Below, piece after piece: positions 37,338 through 46,200 of a DNA stretch of 64,000 nucleotides (positions are counted from its first letter, which is position 1; each line of letters starts with the position of its first letter). The notes under the pieces are model-generated. The model ran no database searches, was not told the DNA's origin, and worked only from the letters and a program-made list of their open reading frames with translations. This stretch comes from Dyella sp. A6 (lineage in GTDB: Bacteria > Pseudomonadota > Gammaproteobacteria > Xanthomonadales > Rhodanobacteraceae), in contig NZ_CP132911.1 in the NCBI RefSeq assembly GCF_036320485.1, positions 2,542,001 to 2,606,000 of the forward strand, given 5' to 3'. Made by a program: the position numbers and the translations under genes.

Positions 37338-37858
37338 GCTCCGGTGGCCGCTGCGCCAGCCATCTGCCCGCGCAGCGTCTGCTTGATTCGGCCAATCTTG
37401 GTGGCCACGTTGGTTTCGCTGATGCCGAGGATCTCGGCGATCTCGGCATGGGACCGGTCCTCCAGATAGAGCAGGATCAACGCGCGATTGAACGCATCGA
37501 GCCGCTCGATGAAGGCGTATAGCTCGCCCCGCCGCTCGTCCGGCTCCACCGGAAGTTCGCCACCGATGGTATCCAGGTGGTGCGGCTGCAGCGGTTCGAG
37601 CTTTCCGTCCAGCGAAGCCCTGCGACGACGCGACTGCGAGATCGCCACGTTCAGCGCTACCCGATAGAGCCAGGTGGAAAACTTCGACCGGCGCTCGTCG
37701 TAACGCCCGAACGAGCGCCAGGCCTGCAGCCGGATCTCTTGAGCCAGATCGTCACGGTCCACCAATGACGCCGCATAGATAGACGACACCTTGAATACGA
37801 TGCCGCGATGCTCGTGCAGCCATGCCTCGAATCGTTGCTGGTGACGTCTGCTTGTCAT
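37334..37858 (-). CDS. ECF RNA polymerase sigma factor
   Basis: 174 residues from the ATG at 37858; the open frame to 37954 looks non-coding. Region 2: RGIVFKVSSIYAASLVDRDDLAQEIRLQAWRSF and FSTWLYRVALNVAISQSRRRR. Region 4: RLDAFNRALILLYLEDRSHAEIAEILGISETNVATKIGRIKQTL. Pairs with the overlapping membrane protein. No conserved -35/-10 was found by eye in front of it, so its regulon is unknown. Confidence 0.87.
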   Translation of the reverse strand: MTSRRHQQRFEAWLHEHRGIVFKVSSIYAASLVDRDDLAQEIRLQAWRSFGRYDERRSKFSTWLYRVALNVAISQSRRRRASLDGKLEPLQPHHLDTIGGELPVEPDERRGELYAFIERLDAFNRALILLYLEDRSHAEIAEILGISETNVATKIGRIKQTLRGQMAGAAATGA

Positions 37859-38060
37859 GCTGCCCGCGTTCCCGTTGCCTGCCCCATGATTCGCACGGCC
37901 CGCAGGAAAATCACACGCCGGGGATGTCCGCGCCCGGGAAAGCATCGTCAGCACTGCCCGGCTGCCGGTATCCCGTGGCCATGTCCCCGACTCAGTATCG
38001 GCACACCCGTTACGCTGCCTTTAGAATGACATGGCCCCTATTCGAGCGAAGCACCTGCCC

Positions 38061-38723
38061 ATGCAGCCCCTGCGTCTCAAGCGCTATCTCCTGACCGGCC
38101 TGCTCACCTTCATCCCGCTGTGGGTGACCTGGCTGGTGTTCAAGTTCGTGCTGGGCCTGCTGGCCGACATCGGTGCGCCGGTGGTCGCTGCCTTCGTGCA
38201 GGCACTGGGCCTGGTCGCGCCGCATGCGGCCGAGGCACTCAACCAGCGCTGGCTGATCTTCATCCTGGCACTGCTGCTGACACTGGGCGCGCTGTACCTG
38301 CTGGGCTGGCTGGCGAACCGGGTGATCGGCCAACGCCTGCTCGACGCCTTCGACAACCTGCTGCAGCGCATTCCGCTGGTGCAGACCATCTACGGCGGCA
38401 CCAAGAAGCTCATGACCGTGCTGCAGAACAAGCCAGGCGGCATGCAGCGCGTGGTGCTGATCGACTTTCCGCGTAAGGGCATGAAGGTGGTCGGCTTCGT
38501 CACCCGCACCCTGATCGAGGAAGGCACCGGCCGCGAGATGGCAGCGGTCTACATCCCCACCACGCCCAACCCCACCGGCGGTTACCTCGAGCTGGTGCCG
38601 GTGGACGAGCTCACCCCCACCGACTGGACGATGGACCAGGCGATGGCCTTCATCATCTCCGGCGGTGCGGTATCGCCCGACAGCTTGCCCGCGCCGCGCC
38701 CCGGCCAGGACCTGCCGCATTGA
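38061..38723 (+). CDS. DUF502 family membrane protein
   Basis: 220 residues from the ATG at 38061 (38031 also in frame). RLKRYLLTGLLTFIPLWVTWLVFKFVLGLL and WLIFILALLLTLGALYLLGWLANRVIG form two TM hairpins, followed by the conserved RIPLVQTIYGGTKKLMTVL, VVLIDFPRKGMKVVGFVT and VYIPTTPNPTGGYLELVP segments of DUF502. The family is widespread in proteobacteria and plants (COV proteins); molecular role unknown. Often next to aspS in relatives; here it stands alone. Confidence 0.9.
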   Translation: MQPLRLKRYLLTGLLTFIPLWVTWLVFKFVLGLLADIGAPVVAAFVQALGLVAPHAAEALNQRWLIFILALLLTLGALYLLGWLANRVIGQRLLDAFDNLLQRIPLVQTIYGGTKKLMTVLQNKPGGMQRVVLIDFPRKGMKVVGFVTRTLIEEGTGREMAAVYIPTTPNPTGGYLELVPVDELTPTDWTMDQAMAFIISGGAVSPDSLPAPRPGQDLPH

Positions 38724-38766
38724 GCCAGACCGGGTCGTCGACCGGCCCCAGCCCTCGGCGCCCGCT

Positions 38767-39456
38767 TCAGTGCAGCAGCCAGGCGATCGCCGGGGCCGCC
38801 AGGACATTGAGCAGGCCGGCTAGCACCATCGCCAAACTGGCCACGGTCCCTTCCTCGTCGCCCACATCGTAGGCTTTGGCCGTACCGGCTCCGTGAGCCC
38901 CGATGCCGAACAGCATGCCCCGCGCCAGGGCCGAACGCAGCGGCAGGAAGCGCAGCAGCAGTTCGCCCAGGGCGATACCGGCCACGCCGGTGATCACCAC
39001 GAACAGCGCGGTCAGGTCCGGCACGCCGCCGATGTCCGCCGAGACCAGCATCGCCAGCGGCGTGGTGATCGAGCGCGGCACCAGGCTGAGCCGCAGGCTG
39101 CCGCTGAGGCCGAACAGGGTCGCCAGCCCCCACGCGGTGCTCATCGCCACCGCACTGCCACCGGCCACGCCGGCCAGCAAGGCCATCCAGTGGCGCCGGA
39201 TCAGCGCGCGATGACGCCATATCGGCAATGCGAACGCCACGGTCGCGGGGCCGAGCATGAAGATCAGCCAGTGCGCATCGCGCATGTAGACCGGATAGTT
39301 CATGCCGAACACCAGGCCCAGCGCGATCAGCAGCACGGGCACGCTGAACAGCGGTGAGGTCCACCAGCGCGGTAGGCGCCGGTACAGCGGTTTGAGCAGG
39401 TAATAGCCAGCCAGCGTCACCGCGAACCAGGCCAGGGAGGCCAGTTCACTGCGCAT
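38767..39456 (-). CDS. lrgB: LrgB/CidB family membrane protein
   Basis: 229 residues, about eight hydrophobic segments. HRALIRRHWMALLAGVAGGSAVAM, SLVPRSITTPLAMLVSADIGG and GIGAHGAGTAKAYDVGDEEG are the family's conserved stretches. LrgB/CidB proteins with their LrgA/CidA partners influence holin-like lysis control or pyruvate/glycolate movement. The start lies 11 bp inside lrgA, so the two are coupled. Confidence 0.9.
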   Translation of the reverse strand: MRSELASLAWFAVTLAGYYLLKPLYRRLPRWWTSPLFSVPVLLIALGLVFGMNYPVYMRDAHWLIFMLGPATVAFALPIWRHRALIRRHWMALLAGVAGGSAVAMSTAWGLATLFGLSGSLRLSLVPRSITTPLAMLVSADIGGVPDLTALFVVITGVAGIALGELLLRFLPLRSALARGMLFGIGAHGAGTAKAYDVGDEEGTVASLAMVLAGLLNVLAAPAIAWLLH

Positions 39457-39856
39457 GTCGCTGCCTCCAGCGCCACACCAGATCGACCAGCAACGCCGTG
39501 CTGGTCATCACCGCCACGGTACCCAGCAGTATCACCAGCAGTATCCGCACGCCATCCGCGCGCAGCAGCGCCAGATGCTGCGAGACCGCCATCACCGCGG
39601 GAATGAAGAACAGCAGCATTTCGGCCAGCAACCAGTTCGCACCACGCCGCAACGACCCGGCCGGTACCGTGCCGGTCGCCAGCAGGACCAGCAGCAGACC
39701 CAGCGCACACACGCTGCCCGGAATCGGCAGGCCAAACATCGTCACGATGCCCTGACCCAGCGCGCAGAGGCCGCCGATCAGCGCGACCTGCACCACCAGG
39801 GCGAGCAGCGGCCTGCGCCGGCTCAACCAGCGCAAACGGGCATGGATGGCTTTCAT
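39446..39856 (-). CDS. lrgA: LrgA/CidA family holin-like membrane protein
   Basis: 136 residues, four TM segments: LLALVVQVALIGGLCALGQGI, FGLPIPGSVCALGLLLVLLA (the conserved P-I-P-G-S/P-x-x-G motif), WLLAEMLLFFIPAVMAVSQHL and ILLVILLGTVAVMTSTALLVDLV. FIPAxVGV-like wording marks LrgA. Divergent from the LysR gene with a shared 77-bp AT-rich promoter region. Confidence 0.9.
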   Translation of the reverse strand: MKAIHARLRWLSRRRPLLALVVQVALIGGLCALGQGIVTMFGLPIPGSVCALGLLLVLLATGTVPAGSLRRGANWLLAEMLLFFIPAVMAVSQHLALLRADGVRILLVILLGTVAVMTSTALLVDLVWRWRQRHAQ

Positions 39857-39892
39857 GGGAGTCAGCGTACGTCCGCCTCATGCATAATGAAA

Positions 39893-39910
39893 ATGAATTG
39901 TTCAAATCAT
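39893..39910. promoter_or_regulatory. Candidate LysR-type operator between lrgA and the LysR gene
   Basis: TGAATTGTTCA (39894-39904) is a perfect 4-3-4 palindrome inside the wider ATGA-N10-TCAT dyad at 39893-39910, in the only AT-rich stretch of the divergent spacer. Spacing and position fit a LysR regulator site; unproven. Confidence 0.45.
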
Positions 39911-39933
39911 TTCAATGCCTAAAAGGAATGAAC

Positions 39934-40818
39934 ATGGACCTACGCAGCCTGCGCTACATGATCGAAGTGGTCCGCCACGACGGTTTCGGACGCGCCAGCA
40001 AACACGCGCATGCCAGCCAGCCCACCCTGAGCAAGGCCGTCGCCCAGCTGGAGGCCGAGCTCGATGTCCGCCTGCTCGAACGCGATCGCCGCGGCGTCCA
40101 GCTGACCCAGGCCGGCGAAATCGTGCACCGCCACGCCCTTGCCATGCTGGCGCACACCGAACACATGCGTGCCGAGCTGGATGCGCTGCAGAGCCTGGAG
40201 CGCGGCGAGCTGCGCCTGGGCCTGCCACCGCTGGGCAGCAGTGTGCTGTTCGCACCCTTGCTCGCACGCTTCCGCGAACAGCATCCGCAGATCGACATCC
40301 ACCTGCTCGAACACGGCAGCCGCCGGCTGGAGCAGGCCGTGCTTGCCGGCGAAGTGGAAATCGCCGCCACGCTACAGCCGATCGGTCGCGGCCTGGACAG
40401 CCAACCGGTCTGCGACGAGCCGATGCTGGCCCTGCTTCCGCCCTCGCATCCCCGTGCCGGCGCACGCCAGTTCAGGCTCGACTGGCTGGCCGAATCACCA
40501 CTGATCCTGTTCGAGCAAGGCTTTGCGCTGAACCAGCTGATCCGCGATGCCTGCGCACGTCGCGACATCGTGCCCCGGGAAACCGTGCACAGCGCCCAGG
40601 TCGACTTCATATTCGCCCTGGTCGCGGCCGGCGGCGGCGTCGCACTGCTGCCCCGGCTGGCCCTGCGGGGACGCATGCTGAGCGGCATCTCGGCAATTCC
40701 GCTGGCTGGCCGCAGCCTGCGCTGGCAGTTGAGCCTGGCCTGGCGGCACGGCACCCGACTGTCGCCGGCCGGGCAGGCGTGGCTGGAGCTCGTCGCGGCA
40801 CACACCCCTGACCTTTGA
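39934..40818 (+). CDS. LysR-family transcriptional regulator (CidR-like)
   Basis: 294 residues; ATG at 39934 is favoured by AAAAGGA 6 nt upstream (39928 and 39880 are alternatives). Winged HTH at residues 1-60: FGRASKHAHASQPTLSKAVAQLEAELDVRLLERD. Effector domain: RGELRLGLPPLGSSVLFAPLLARFREQHPQIDI and FALVAAGGGVALLPRLALRG. Divergent arrangement with lrgAB suggests it controls that operon, as CidR does in Gram-positive bacteria in response to acetate/pyruvate; inducer here unknown. Confidence 0.9.
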   Translation: MDLRSLRYMIEVVRHDGFGRASKHAHASQPTLSKAVAQLEAELDVRLLERDRRGVQLTQAGEIVHRHALAMLAHTEHMRAELDALQSLERGELRLGLPPLGSSVLFAPLLARFREQHPQIDIHLLEHGSRRLEQAVLAGEVEIAATLQPIGRGLDSQPVCDEPMLALLPPSHPRAGARQFRLDWLAESPLILFEQGFALNQLIRDACARRDIVPRETVHSAQVDFIFALVAAGGGVALLPRLALRGRMLSGISAIPLAGRSLRWQLSLAWRHGTRLSPAGQAWLELVAAHTPDL

Positions 40819-40843
40819 CACTGGGCACCCCATGACCTTTGAC
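40809..40843. repeat. 11-bp direct repeat spanning the LysR stop codon
   Basis: TGACCTTTGAC occurs at 40809-40819 (over the LysR stop) and again at 40833-40843, both preceded by CCC. The second copy begins a TGACC-N10-GGTCA dyad. Probably a small slippage duplication. Confidence 0.6.
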
Positions 40844-40942
40844 CTAGCGTGGTGGGTCATGGTCGCGGACGGGTGGGCCCACTGGCATGCTCTGGCGCAC
40901 CAGGACGCCTCCGGGCACATCAACCGCAATAGAGGGATACCC

Positions 40943-43084
40943 ATGACCAAGCAGTATCTGAAGCCACTGGCTCTGGCCGCCAGCCTGAGCCTTGCCCTGG
41001 CCGCCTGCGGCAAGAGCGAGCACGCCGCCGCTCCGGCACCGGCCAAACCGGCCAGCACCGCACCGGCCAAGGCCGCCAGCACCGCCGCCGCCATGACCGC
41101 GAAGCCGAAGAGCGTGTTCGACGTCAGCGAGCTTGGGCCGTCCAGCGAGGCCTGCCAGGACTTCAACACCTTCGTGAATGCCAAGTGGGTCGCTGCCAAC
41201 CCGATCCCGGCCGACCGCACGCGTTGGGGCGCATTCGACGAACTGGCCGAGAAGAGCCTGGACGACCAGCACCAGATCGCCGAGAACGCCGCCAAGAATG
41301 CTGCCACGGCCAAGGCCGGCTCGATCGAGCAGAAGATCGGCTGGCTGTACGACGCCGGCATGGACAAGGACGCGATCAACAAGGCCGGTTTTGACCCGAT
41401 CAAGCCACAGCTGGCCGAGATCGCCGCGCTGAAGAACAGCGCCGAGATCGCCACATTCCTCGACAAGAGCTTCAACAACGGCGACAGCTACGTCTTCAGC
41501 TTCGGCTCCGGCGCCGACCAGAAGGACGCCAGCAAGCAGATCGGCTATGTGTTCGAGAGCGGCCTGGGTCTGCCGACCAAGGACTATTACCTCAAGCCGC
41601 AGTACAAGAAGATCCGCGAGGCGTATGTCGCCTACATCACCAAGAGCCTGGAGCTGACCGGCGTGTCCGACGCCGACGCCAAGAAGCAGGCTGGCGAAGT
41701 GATGAAGTTCGAGACCGAACTGGCCAAGGCCTCGCTGACCCCGACCGAGATGCGCAATCTCGACAACCAGTATCACTGGGTCACCGTGAAGCAGGCTGAC
41801 CGCATCACGCCGCACTTCAGCTGGCAGAAGTTCTTCGCGGCGCAGGGCGTCGACGTGGGCGGCGGCTTCTCGCTGTCGCAGCCGAAATTCATGGCCGAAT
41901 TCGACCGCCTGCTGGCCCACGCGCCGGTTTCGCAGTGGCAGGCCTACCTGCGCTTCCACCTGATCAGCAGCTCCTCGCCCGCGCTGAGCGACGCCTTCCA
42001 GGCCAACCGCTTCGACTTCTACGGCAAGGAACTTGCCGGTCAGCCCGAACAGCGGCCGCGCTGGAAGCGCGTGATGGGCGGCATCAATGGCGCCATGGGC
42101 ATGGGCCTGGGCCAGCTGTACGTGGCCAAGTACTTCCCGGCCGACGCCAAGGCCCGCGCCGAGCAGCTGGTCACCAACGTGCGCAACGCGCTGAAGAACC
42201 GCATCGAGCATCTGGACTGGATGAGCGAGGCGACCAAGAAGAAGGCGCTGCAGAAGTGGTCGCTGTTCCTGCCCAAGATCGGCTACCCCGACAAGGGCGA
42301 ATGGCGTGACTGGAGCGGTCTGGACATCCAGCAGGGTCAGTGGTTCGCCGACCTGCAGGCAGCCAGCAAGTACAACTACCACTTCGATCTGAGCCACATC
42401 GGCAAGAAGACCGACCGCAAGGAGTGGGGCATGACCCCGCAGACGGTCAACGCCTACTATGACCCGAGCACCAACACCATCAACTTCCCGGCCGCGATCC
42501 TGCAGCCGCCGTTCTTCTATGCTCACGGCGACGACGCGATCAACTACGGCGGCATCGGTGCGGTGATCGGCCACGAGTCCAGCCATGGCTTCGACGACCA
42601 GGGCAGCCAGTTCGACGGCTACGGCAACCGCGTCAACTGGTGGACCGCTCAGGACAAGAAGCAGTTCGACGAACGCACCAAGGCGCTGGTCGAGCAGTTC
42701 GACGCCTACACGCCGATCAAGGGCAAGCCGAACCTGCACGTCAACGGCAAGCTGACCCTGGGCGAGAACATCGCCGACCTGGGCGGCCTGAACATCGCCT
42801 ACGACGCCCTGCAGACCGCGCTGAAGAACCATCCGAAGGAAGCCGCCGAGAAGATCGACGGCTACACCGAGGACCAGCGCTTCTTCCTGAACTGGGCCCG
42901 CGTGTGGCGCGGCAACGTCCGCGAGAAGGCGGCCGAGCTCTACCTGAACATCGATCCGCATTCGCCGGCATCGATCCGCGCCATCGCGGCACCGTCGAAC
43001 ATGACGGCATTCGCCAAGGCGTTCGAGTGCAAGCCGACCGACCCGATGGTCCGCGCCGGCAAGAAGCAGGTGAAGATCTGGTAA
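40943..43084 (+). CDS. M13-family zinc metallopeptidase (neprilysin/PepO-like), lipoprotein
   Basis: 713 residues from the ATG at 40943 (AGAGGG upstream). Lipobox SLSLALAACGKS with Cys about 22, followed by an Ala/Pro/Lys linker. Peptidase features: DFNTFVNAKWVAANPIPADRT at the N-terminus, VNAYYDPSTNTINFPAAILQPPFF (substrate-binding N-A-Y-Y), VIGHESSHGFDDQGSQFDG (HExxH) and GENIADLGGLNIAYDAL (third zinc ligand Glu), ending in VRAGKKQVKIW. Cell-envelope oligopeptidase. It is followed by two hairpins. Confidence 0.93.
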   Translation: MTKQYLKPLALAASLSLALAACGKSEHAAAPAPAKPASTAPAKAASTAAAMTAKPKSVFDVSELGPSSEACQDFNTFVNAKWVAANPIPADRTRWGAFDELAEKSLDDQHQIAENAAKNAATAKAGSIEQKIGWLYDAGMDKDAINKAGFDPIKPQLAEIAALKNSAEIATFLDKSFNNGDSYVFSFGSGADQKDASKQIGYVFESGLGLPTKDYYLKPQYKKIREAYVAYITKSLELTGVSDADAKKQAGEVMKFETELAKASLTPTEMRNLDNQYHWVTVKQADRITPHFSWQKFFAAQGVDVGGGFSLSQPKFMAEFDRLLAHAPVSQWQAYLRFHLISSSSPALSDAFQANRFDFYGKELAGQPEQRPRWKRVMGGINGAMGMGLGQLYVAKYFPADAKARAEQLVTNVRNALKNRIEHLDWMSEATKKKALQKWSLFLPKIGYPDKGEWRDWSGLDIQQGQWFADLQAASKYNYHFDLSHIGKKTDRKEWGMTPQTVNAYYDPSTNTINFPAAILQPPFFYAHGDDAINYGGIGAVIGHESSHGFDDQGSQFDGYGNRVNWWTAQDKKQFDERTKALVEQFDAYTPIKGKPNLHVNGKLTLGENIADLGGLNIAYDALQTALKNHPKEAAEKIDGYTEDQRFFLNWARVWRGNVREKAAELYLNIDPHSPASIRAIAAPSNMTAFAKAFECKPTDPMVRAGKKQVKIW

Positions 43085-43129
43085 GCAGCAGCGCAAGCCA
43101 CCCGGCCAACCGGGTGGCTCCGCTCACAG

Positions 43130-43158
43130 GGCCCCGCACGCAAATGCGGGGCCTTTTT
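43130..43158 (+). terminator. Rho-independent terminator of the M13 peptidase gene
   Basis: GGCCCCGCA (43130-43138) pairs with TGCGGGGCC (43145-43153) across a 6-nt loop and is followed by TTTTT. A second perfect hairpin, CCACCCGG/CCGGGTGG, lies at 43098-43117. The rest of 43159-43350 shows nothing recognisable. Confidence 0.9.
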
Positions 43159-43350
43159 CTTGCGTCCGGCCGCTTGGCGACAACCCGGAGCGATGTCGCC
43201 GCGGCATCTGCCGCAGCCTCGTCAAGGCAGCCGTTCCGTCCCGGCACAGCGACGAATCGCCGGCCAATGCAGCCGGAATGCATCGCCGAGGTTTTCAGCG
43301 CCGCGCGGTGAGCGGATAATTGGCGGCCCTCGAAACACTGTAGCTGCCTC

Positions 43351-46191
43351 ATGTTCGTACCTGGTCAACGCTGGATCTCCACCGCCGAACCCGAACTCGG
43401 TCTCGGCACCGTACTGCGCGTCGAAGGACGCGGCGTACAGGTGCTGTTCGCCAAGGCTGGGGTGCTACGGCCCTATGCGATCGATTCGGCGCCCCTGGTG
43501 CGCGCCGAATTCCGCGCTGGCCAGCGCGTGGCTGGCAAGGGCATCGCCTTCCTGGTCGAGCGCGTCGAAGTGAAGGACGACCTGCTGATCTACCGCGGCG
43601 AAGGTCGCGAACTGCACGAAGGGCAGCTCGACGACGAACAGAGCGTGAGCCAGGCCGACGACCGCCTGATCGGCGGACGTACCGACCCGGTGGCGAACTT
43701 CGAGCTGCGCCTGGACGGTCTGCAGCGCCGTGCCGACGCGCGCCGCTCGCCGACCTGGGGCCTCGGTGCGGCACGCATCGGGCTGGTGCCGCACCAGTTG
43801 CGCGTGGCCGGCATCGCCGCTGCGCGCCGACCGCCACGGGTCCTGCTCGCCGACGAAGTCGGCCTGGGCAAGACCATCGAGGCTGGCATGATCGTGGCAC
43901 GCCAGCTCGCCGCCGGCCGCGCGTCGCGCGTGCTGGTGCTGCTGCCCGACACGTTGGTCTACCAGTGGTTCGTCGAACTGCTGCGCCGCTTCAACCTCAG
44001 CTTCGCGATCTACGACGAAGAACGCTGCGAGGCGCTGGAACAGGCCGGCGACAACCACAACCCGTTCGAGGACGAACAGCTGGTGATCGCCGACTTCGGC
44101 TTTCTCGAGGCCAGCCCGAAACGTGCGCAGCAATTGCTCGATGCACCGTGGGACCTGCTGGTGGTCGACGAGGCACACCACCTGGAATGGACGCCCGAGG
44201 CCGCCAGCCCGCGCTACACGCTGGTCGAACAGCTGGCCGCACGGACACCCGGCGTCATCCTGCTCACCGCCACGCCCGAACAGCTGGGTCGCAGCGGCCA
44301 CTTCGCCCGCCTGCGCCTGCTCGATCCGCAGCGTTACCACGACCTGGACGTCTACCTGGCCGAATCGGAGCAGTTCCAGCCGCTCTCGCACATCGCCGAC
44401 AAACTGCTCGACGGCGACGCACTCGATGCCGATCAGCTGACCCACCTGCACACCTTGTTCGCTGGCGACGATGCGCTGCAGGCCTGTCTCGCCAATCCGG
44501 CGAAACCGGCCCATGCACGCGAACTGCTGGACGCCCTGATCGACCGTCACGGTACCGGCCGCGCCATGTTCCGCAACCGGCGTGCCGGCATCGGCGGGTT
44601 TCCACAGCGGCAACCGGTGTGGCATGTGCTCGACGGTGCCGCGCTCAGTGACGATGGCCGCCAGGCCCTGCTCGCCGAATTCCATGCCGACATCCAGCAG
44701 CCGGTGCCGCCACTCGAACTCGACTATGCCGGCGACCCGCGGCTGGAGGCCCTGGTCGCCCTGCTCGACGAACACCCGCAGGACAAGTTCCTGCTGATCT
44801 GCCGCAGCCAGCCCAAGGTACTGGCCCTGGAGGAAGCGCTGCGCACGCGCACAGGTGCCGGCATCGCGCGCTTCCATGAAGGCCTGGGCATCATGCAGCG
44901 CGACCGCAACGCCGCTTTCTTCGCCCAGCCCGACGGCGCCCGCCTGCTGCTGTGCTCGGAGATCGGCTCGGAAGGTCGCAACTTCCAGTTCGCGCACCGG
45001 CTGGTGCTGTGGGACCTGCCGCTGGATCCCGACCTTCTGGAACAGCGCATCGGTCGCCTCGACCGCATCGGCCAGAAACACGACATCAGCATCCACGTGC
45101 TCGCCGTCGCCGAGAGCGCGCAGCACGTGCTGGCCCGCTGGTACGACGAAGGCGTGGATGCGTTCCGCCACAGCCCGGCCGACGGCCGCGAACTGCTGCG
45201 CCGGTTCGGCGACACCCTGGCCCAGCTTGCCGCCGAACATGCGCGCGGCCCGGACAGCCGCGACCAGGAACTGGATGCCCTGCTGGCCGAGACCCGTGCG
45301 GCCCACGAGGACATGGCTGAGCTGATCCGTGCCGGCCGCGATCACCTGCTGGAACTGGCCGCCAGTCGAGACCTGCACGCCGACGCACTGGAACGCGCCT
45401 TCCGCCACGAGGACAACGACCCGTCGCGTGACCTGTTCGTGCAGCGACTGCTCGAGGGTTTCGGCATCCATGCCGAGGAGCTGGGCAGCCAGGTACTGCT
45501 GCTCGACCCGCAATACCTGTCCACCGACGCCCTGCCCGGCTTTGCCGAGGGCCCGCAGTCGGTGACCTTCTCGCGCGAGGTGGCGCTGGCCCGGGAAGAC
45601 CTGCCGCTGCTGCGGCTCGATCATCCGCTGGTCAGCGGCGCCCTGGATCTGGCGCTGTCTGGCGAGCACGGCAACGCGGCCTTCATGGTGGACGACGCCC
45701 TGCCGCCACGCTCGGCGCTGCTGCAGGCCGTGTTCCTGATCGAATGCGTGGCCGACCGCCAGCTGGATGCCGAGCGCTTCCTGCCGACCCAGCCTGTGGT
45801 GGTGACGGTCGACACCAAGCTCGGCGAACATGCGAATTTCCGCCCCAGCGACGTGGCGCTGCGCAAGGCCGCGGACCGCACCATCGAGGTGCCGCGCTAC
45901 CGCAAGTTCCTCGCCAAGCTGGTACCGCCGATGCTGGAACGGGCCGAAACCATCGCCACATTGCGTGCCCAGTCGGCCATCGGCGAAGCGACCCTGCTGG
46001 CCACCGACGTGCTGGATGCGGAACTGACCCGACTGCGCGCGCTGCACGCGGTGAATCCGTCGATCAGCGAAACCGAAATCGCCGCGTTGGCCGACGAGCG
46101 CAGCGCGCTGCTGGCGGCGCTGCCGCAGGCCCGGCTGCGACTGGACGCGGTACGTTTCGTGGTCAGCGCGGACTTCCTGTCACTGCGCTGA
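43351..46191 (+). CDS. rapA: RNA polymerase-associated SWI2/SNF2 ATPase RapA
   Basis: 946 residues (E. coli 968). N-terminal tandem Tudor-like domains (MFVPGQRWISTAEPELGLGTV). Snf2 helicase motifs: I ADEVGLGKTIEAGMIVARQL, Ia VLVLLPDTLVYQW, II LVVDEAHHLEW, III LLTATPEQLG, V SEIGSEGRNFQFAHRLVLWDLP, VI QRIGRLDRIGQKHDI. The long C-terminal half ends with ALRKAADRTIEVPRYRKFLAKLVPPML. RapA binds core RNA polymerase and promotes its recycling from stalled post-termination complexes. Confidence 0.95.
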   Translation: MFVPGQRWISTAEPELGLGTVLRVEGRGVQVLFAKAGVLRPYAIDSAPLVRAEFRAGQRVAGKGIAFLVERVEVKDDLLIYRGEGRELHEGQLDDEQSVSQADDRLIGGRTDPVANFELRLDGLQRRADARRSPTWGLGAARIGLVPHQLRVAGIAAARRPPRVLLADEVGLGKTIEAGMIVARQLAAGRASRVLVLLPDTLVYQWFVELLRRFNLSFAIYDEERCEALEQAGDNHNPFEDEQLVIADFGFLEASPKRAQQLLDAPWDLLVVDEAHHLEWTPEAASPRYTLVEQLAARTPGVILLTATPEQLGRSGHFARLRLLDPQRYHDLDVYLAESEQFQPLSHIADKLLDGDALDADQLTHLHTLFAGDDALQACLANPAKPAHARELLDALIDRHGTGRAMFRNRRAGIGGFPQRQPVWHVLDGAALSDDGRQALLAEFHADIQQPVPPLELDYAGDPRLEALVALLDEHPQDKFLLICRSQPKVLALEEALRTRTGAGIARFHEGLGIMQRDRNAAFFAQPDGARLLLCSEIGSEGRNFQFAHRLVLWDLPLDPDLLEQRIGRLDRIGQKHDISIHVLAVAESAQHVLARWYDEGVDAFRHSPADGRELLRRFGDTLAQLAAEHARGPDSRDQELDALLAETRAAHEDMAELIRAGRDHLLELAASRDLHADALERAFRHEDNDPSRDLFVQRLLEGFGIHAEELGSQVLLLDPQYLSTDALPGFAEGPQSVTFSREVALAREDLPLLRLDHPLVSGALDLALSGEHGNAAFMVDDALPPRSALLQAVFLIECVADRQLDAERFLPTQPVVVTVDTKLGEHANFRPSDVALRKAADRTIEVPRYRKFLAKLVPPMLERAETIATLRAQSAIGEATLLATDVLDAELTRLRALHAVNPSISETEIAALADERSALLAALPQARLRLDAVRFVVSADFLSLR

Positions 46192-46200
46192 GCGAACCGC

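Noticed and set aside
39883..39901. CATAATGAAAATGAATTGT as a possible second Fur box
   Set aside because: Fewer matches than the site at 24264 and no iron-related gene; a LysR operator explains the AT-rich palindrome better.
40844..43096. 750-codon frame antisense to the M13 peptidase
   Set aside because: Exact shadow of the HExxH peptidase gene, with no start or domain evidence.
43465..46047. 860-codon frame antisense to rapA
   Set aside because: The plus strand has all Snf2 motifs; the antisense protein is low-complexity Gln/Val/Gly/Arg.
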